DNA of 64,000 bases. It comes from Halocynthiibacter styelae (GTDB lineage: Bacteria > Pseudomonadota > Alphaproteobacteria > Rhodobacterales > Rhodobacteraceae). The stretch covers positions 124,001 to 188,000 of the forward strand of contig NZ_JADCKQ010000001.1 in NCBI RefSeq assembly GCF_016123485.1. The letters are read 5' to 3'. The notes beneath the pieces were generated by a model. The model was not told the DNA's origin. It did not search any database and worked only from the letters and a program-made list of their open reading frames with translations. How positions within the stretch are numbered: the stretch's first letter is position 1; each line of letters begins with the position of its first letter. A program made the translations under genes and the position numbers. Positions 63,629-64,000 of this stretch are shown here, piece by piece.

Positions 63629-64000
63629 ATGACAAACCACAATAAAGAAGAACGTCGCCATCGCCCTTCCCGCTTTGCCGGGCTGCGCGCCAGCTTCCTG
63701 ACCGGCCTTGTCGTGATTGCGCCGATTTTCCTGACGGCCTGGTTGATCTGGAACCTTGTCGGCTGGATTGACAGCTGGGTTCTGCCTTTTGTGCCGCAGG
63801 AACTGATGCCGGAACAATATATCGGTATCAATCTGCGTGGCGTTGGCGTGATCATCTTCCTGATATTCACGGCTATTGTCGGCTGGATGACGAAGGGGAT
63901 CTTTGGACGTTCTCTGTTGCACATGGGCGAACGTCTTGTGGATCGTATGCCTGTGGTAAGATCGATCTATAATGGATTGAAACAAATCGCAGAAACCGTT
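63629..64000 (+). CDS. DUF502 membrane protein (3' end outside the window)
   Basis: The frame from ATG 63629 stays open to the right edge (124 codons). It reads as a DUF502 protein: a basic lead, the first membrane helix (RASFLTGLVVIAPIFLTAWLIW), a second hydrophobic segment (GVGVIIFLIFTAIVGWMTKG) and the family motif RMPVVRSIYNGLKQI. The function of DUF502 is not known; members are inner-membrane proteins. AGG lies upstream of the ATG. It follows psuG by 42 bases. Confidence 0.85.
   Translation, partial: MTNHNKEERRHRPSRFAGLRASFLTGLVVIAPIFLTAWLIWNLVGWIDSWVLPFVPQELMPEQYIGINLRGVGVIIFLIFTAIVGWMTKGIFGRSLLHMGERLVDRMPVVRSIYNGLKQIAETV

Overview
The window reads as a chromosomal segment of an alphaproteobacterium of the order Rhodobacterales (marine Roseobacter-type). 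This is inferred from gene content: a pst-phoU-phoB run, a GafA-like DUF6456 regulator beside a DUF6477 gene, bioMNY, two non-pyrrolysine MttB-family methyltransferases with a dimethylglycine-dehydrogenase-like enzyme, and Entner-Doudoroff entry genes. Many gene pairs overlap by ATGA, TTGA or GTGA. No tRNA, rRNA, CRISPR array, transposase or prophage structural gene was recognised.

Layout. 1-5.0 kb: phosphate uptake and control (pstC, cut by the left edge, then pstA-pstB-phoU-phoB), followed by four 11-bp iterons. 5.0-9.3 kb: M50-type membrane protease, HpcH/HpaI aldolase, guaB and two hypothetical genes. 9.3-11.5 kb: gap-arsJ, an arsenate-detoxification pair. 11.7-16.4 kb: FadL-type outer-membrane protein, EamA transporter, YdcF-like protein, a small monooxygenase-fold protein and guaA. 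16.5-20.9 kb: Hint-domain protein, MttB-family methyltransferase behind a leader with crossing inverted repeats, DUF6477, and a GafA-like gene-transfer-agent activator. 21-29 kb: peroxiredoxin, lipA, porin, hpt, RatA/COQ10-like, modABC, and a second Hint protein. 29-34 kb: dimethylglycine-dehydrogenase-like enzyme, YceI and a second MttB homologue. 34-46.6 kb: PEP-mutase family, ada, aminotransferase, cysS, cimA, NDUFAF6-like, MFS, alkA, esterase, HNH nuclease and radical SAM. 46.8-50.5 kb: zwf-pgl-pgi. 50.5-55.7 kb: thioesterase, SCP2, CaiB, then a C1 operon (conserved small protein, MetF-like, MtrH-like). 55.9-59.3 kb: bioMNY, aroQ and an orphan LuxR regulator. 59.4-64 kb: a candidate ncRNA, rpsB-tsf, psuK-psuG and a DUF502 gene cut by the right edge.

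How the genes work together. The two MttB homologues, the FAD/GcvT-type demethylase, the MtrH-like pterin methyltransferase and the MetF-like reductase can be read as parts of a pathway that strips methyl groups from quaternary or tertiary amines (glycine betaine type) into the folate C1 pool. The corrinoid protein and its reactivase are not in this window. zwf-pgl-pgi feed the Entner-Doudoroff route.

The least explained signals are: the crossing inverted repeats before the first mttB gene; the duplicated 3' end of the radical SAM gene, whose differences are all synonymous; a compositional break inside cysS; a palindromic repeat present at two loci; and a structured candidate RNA downstream of the LuxR gene.
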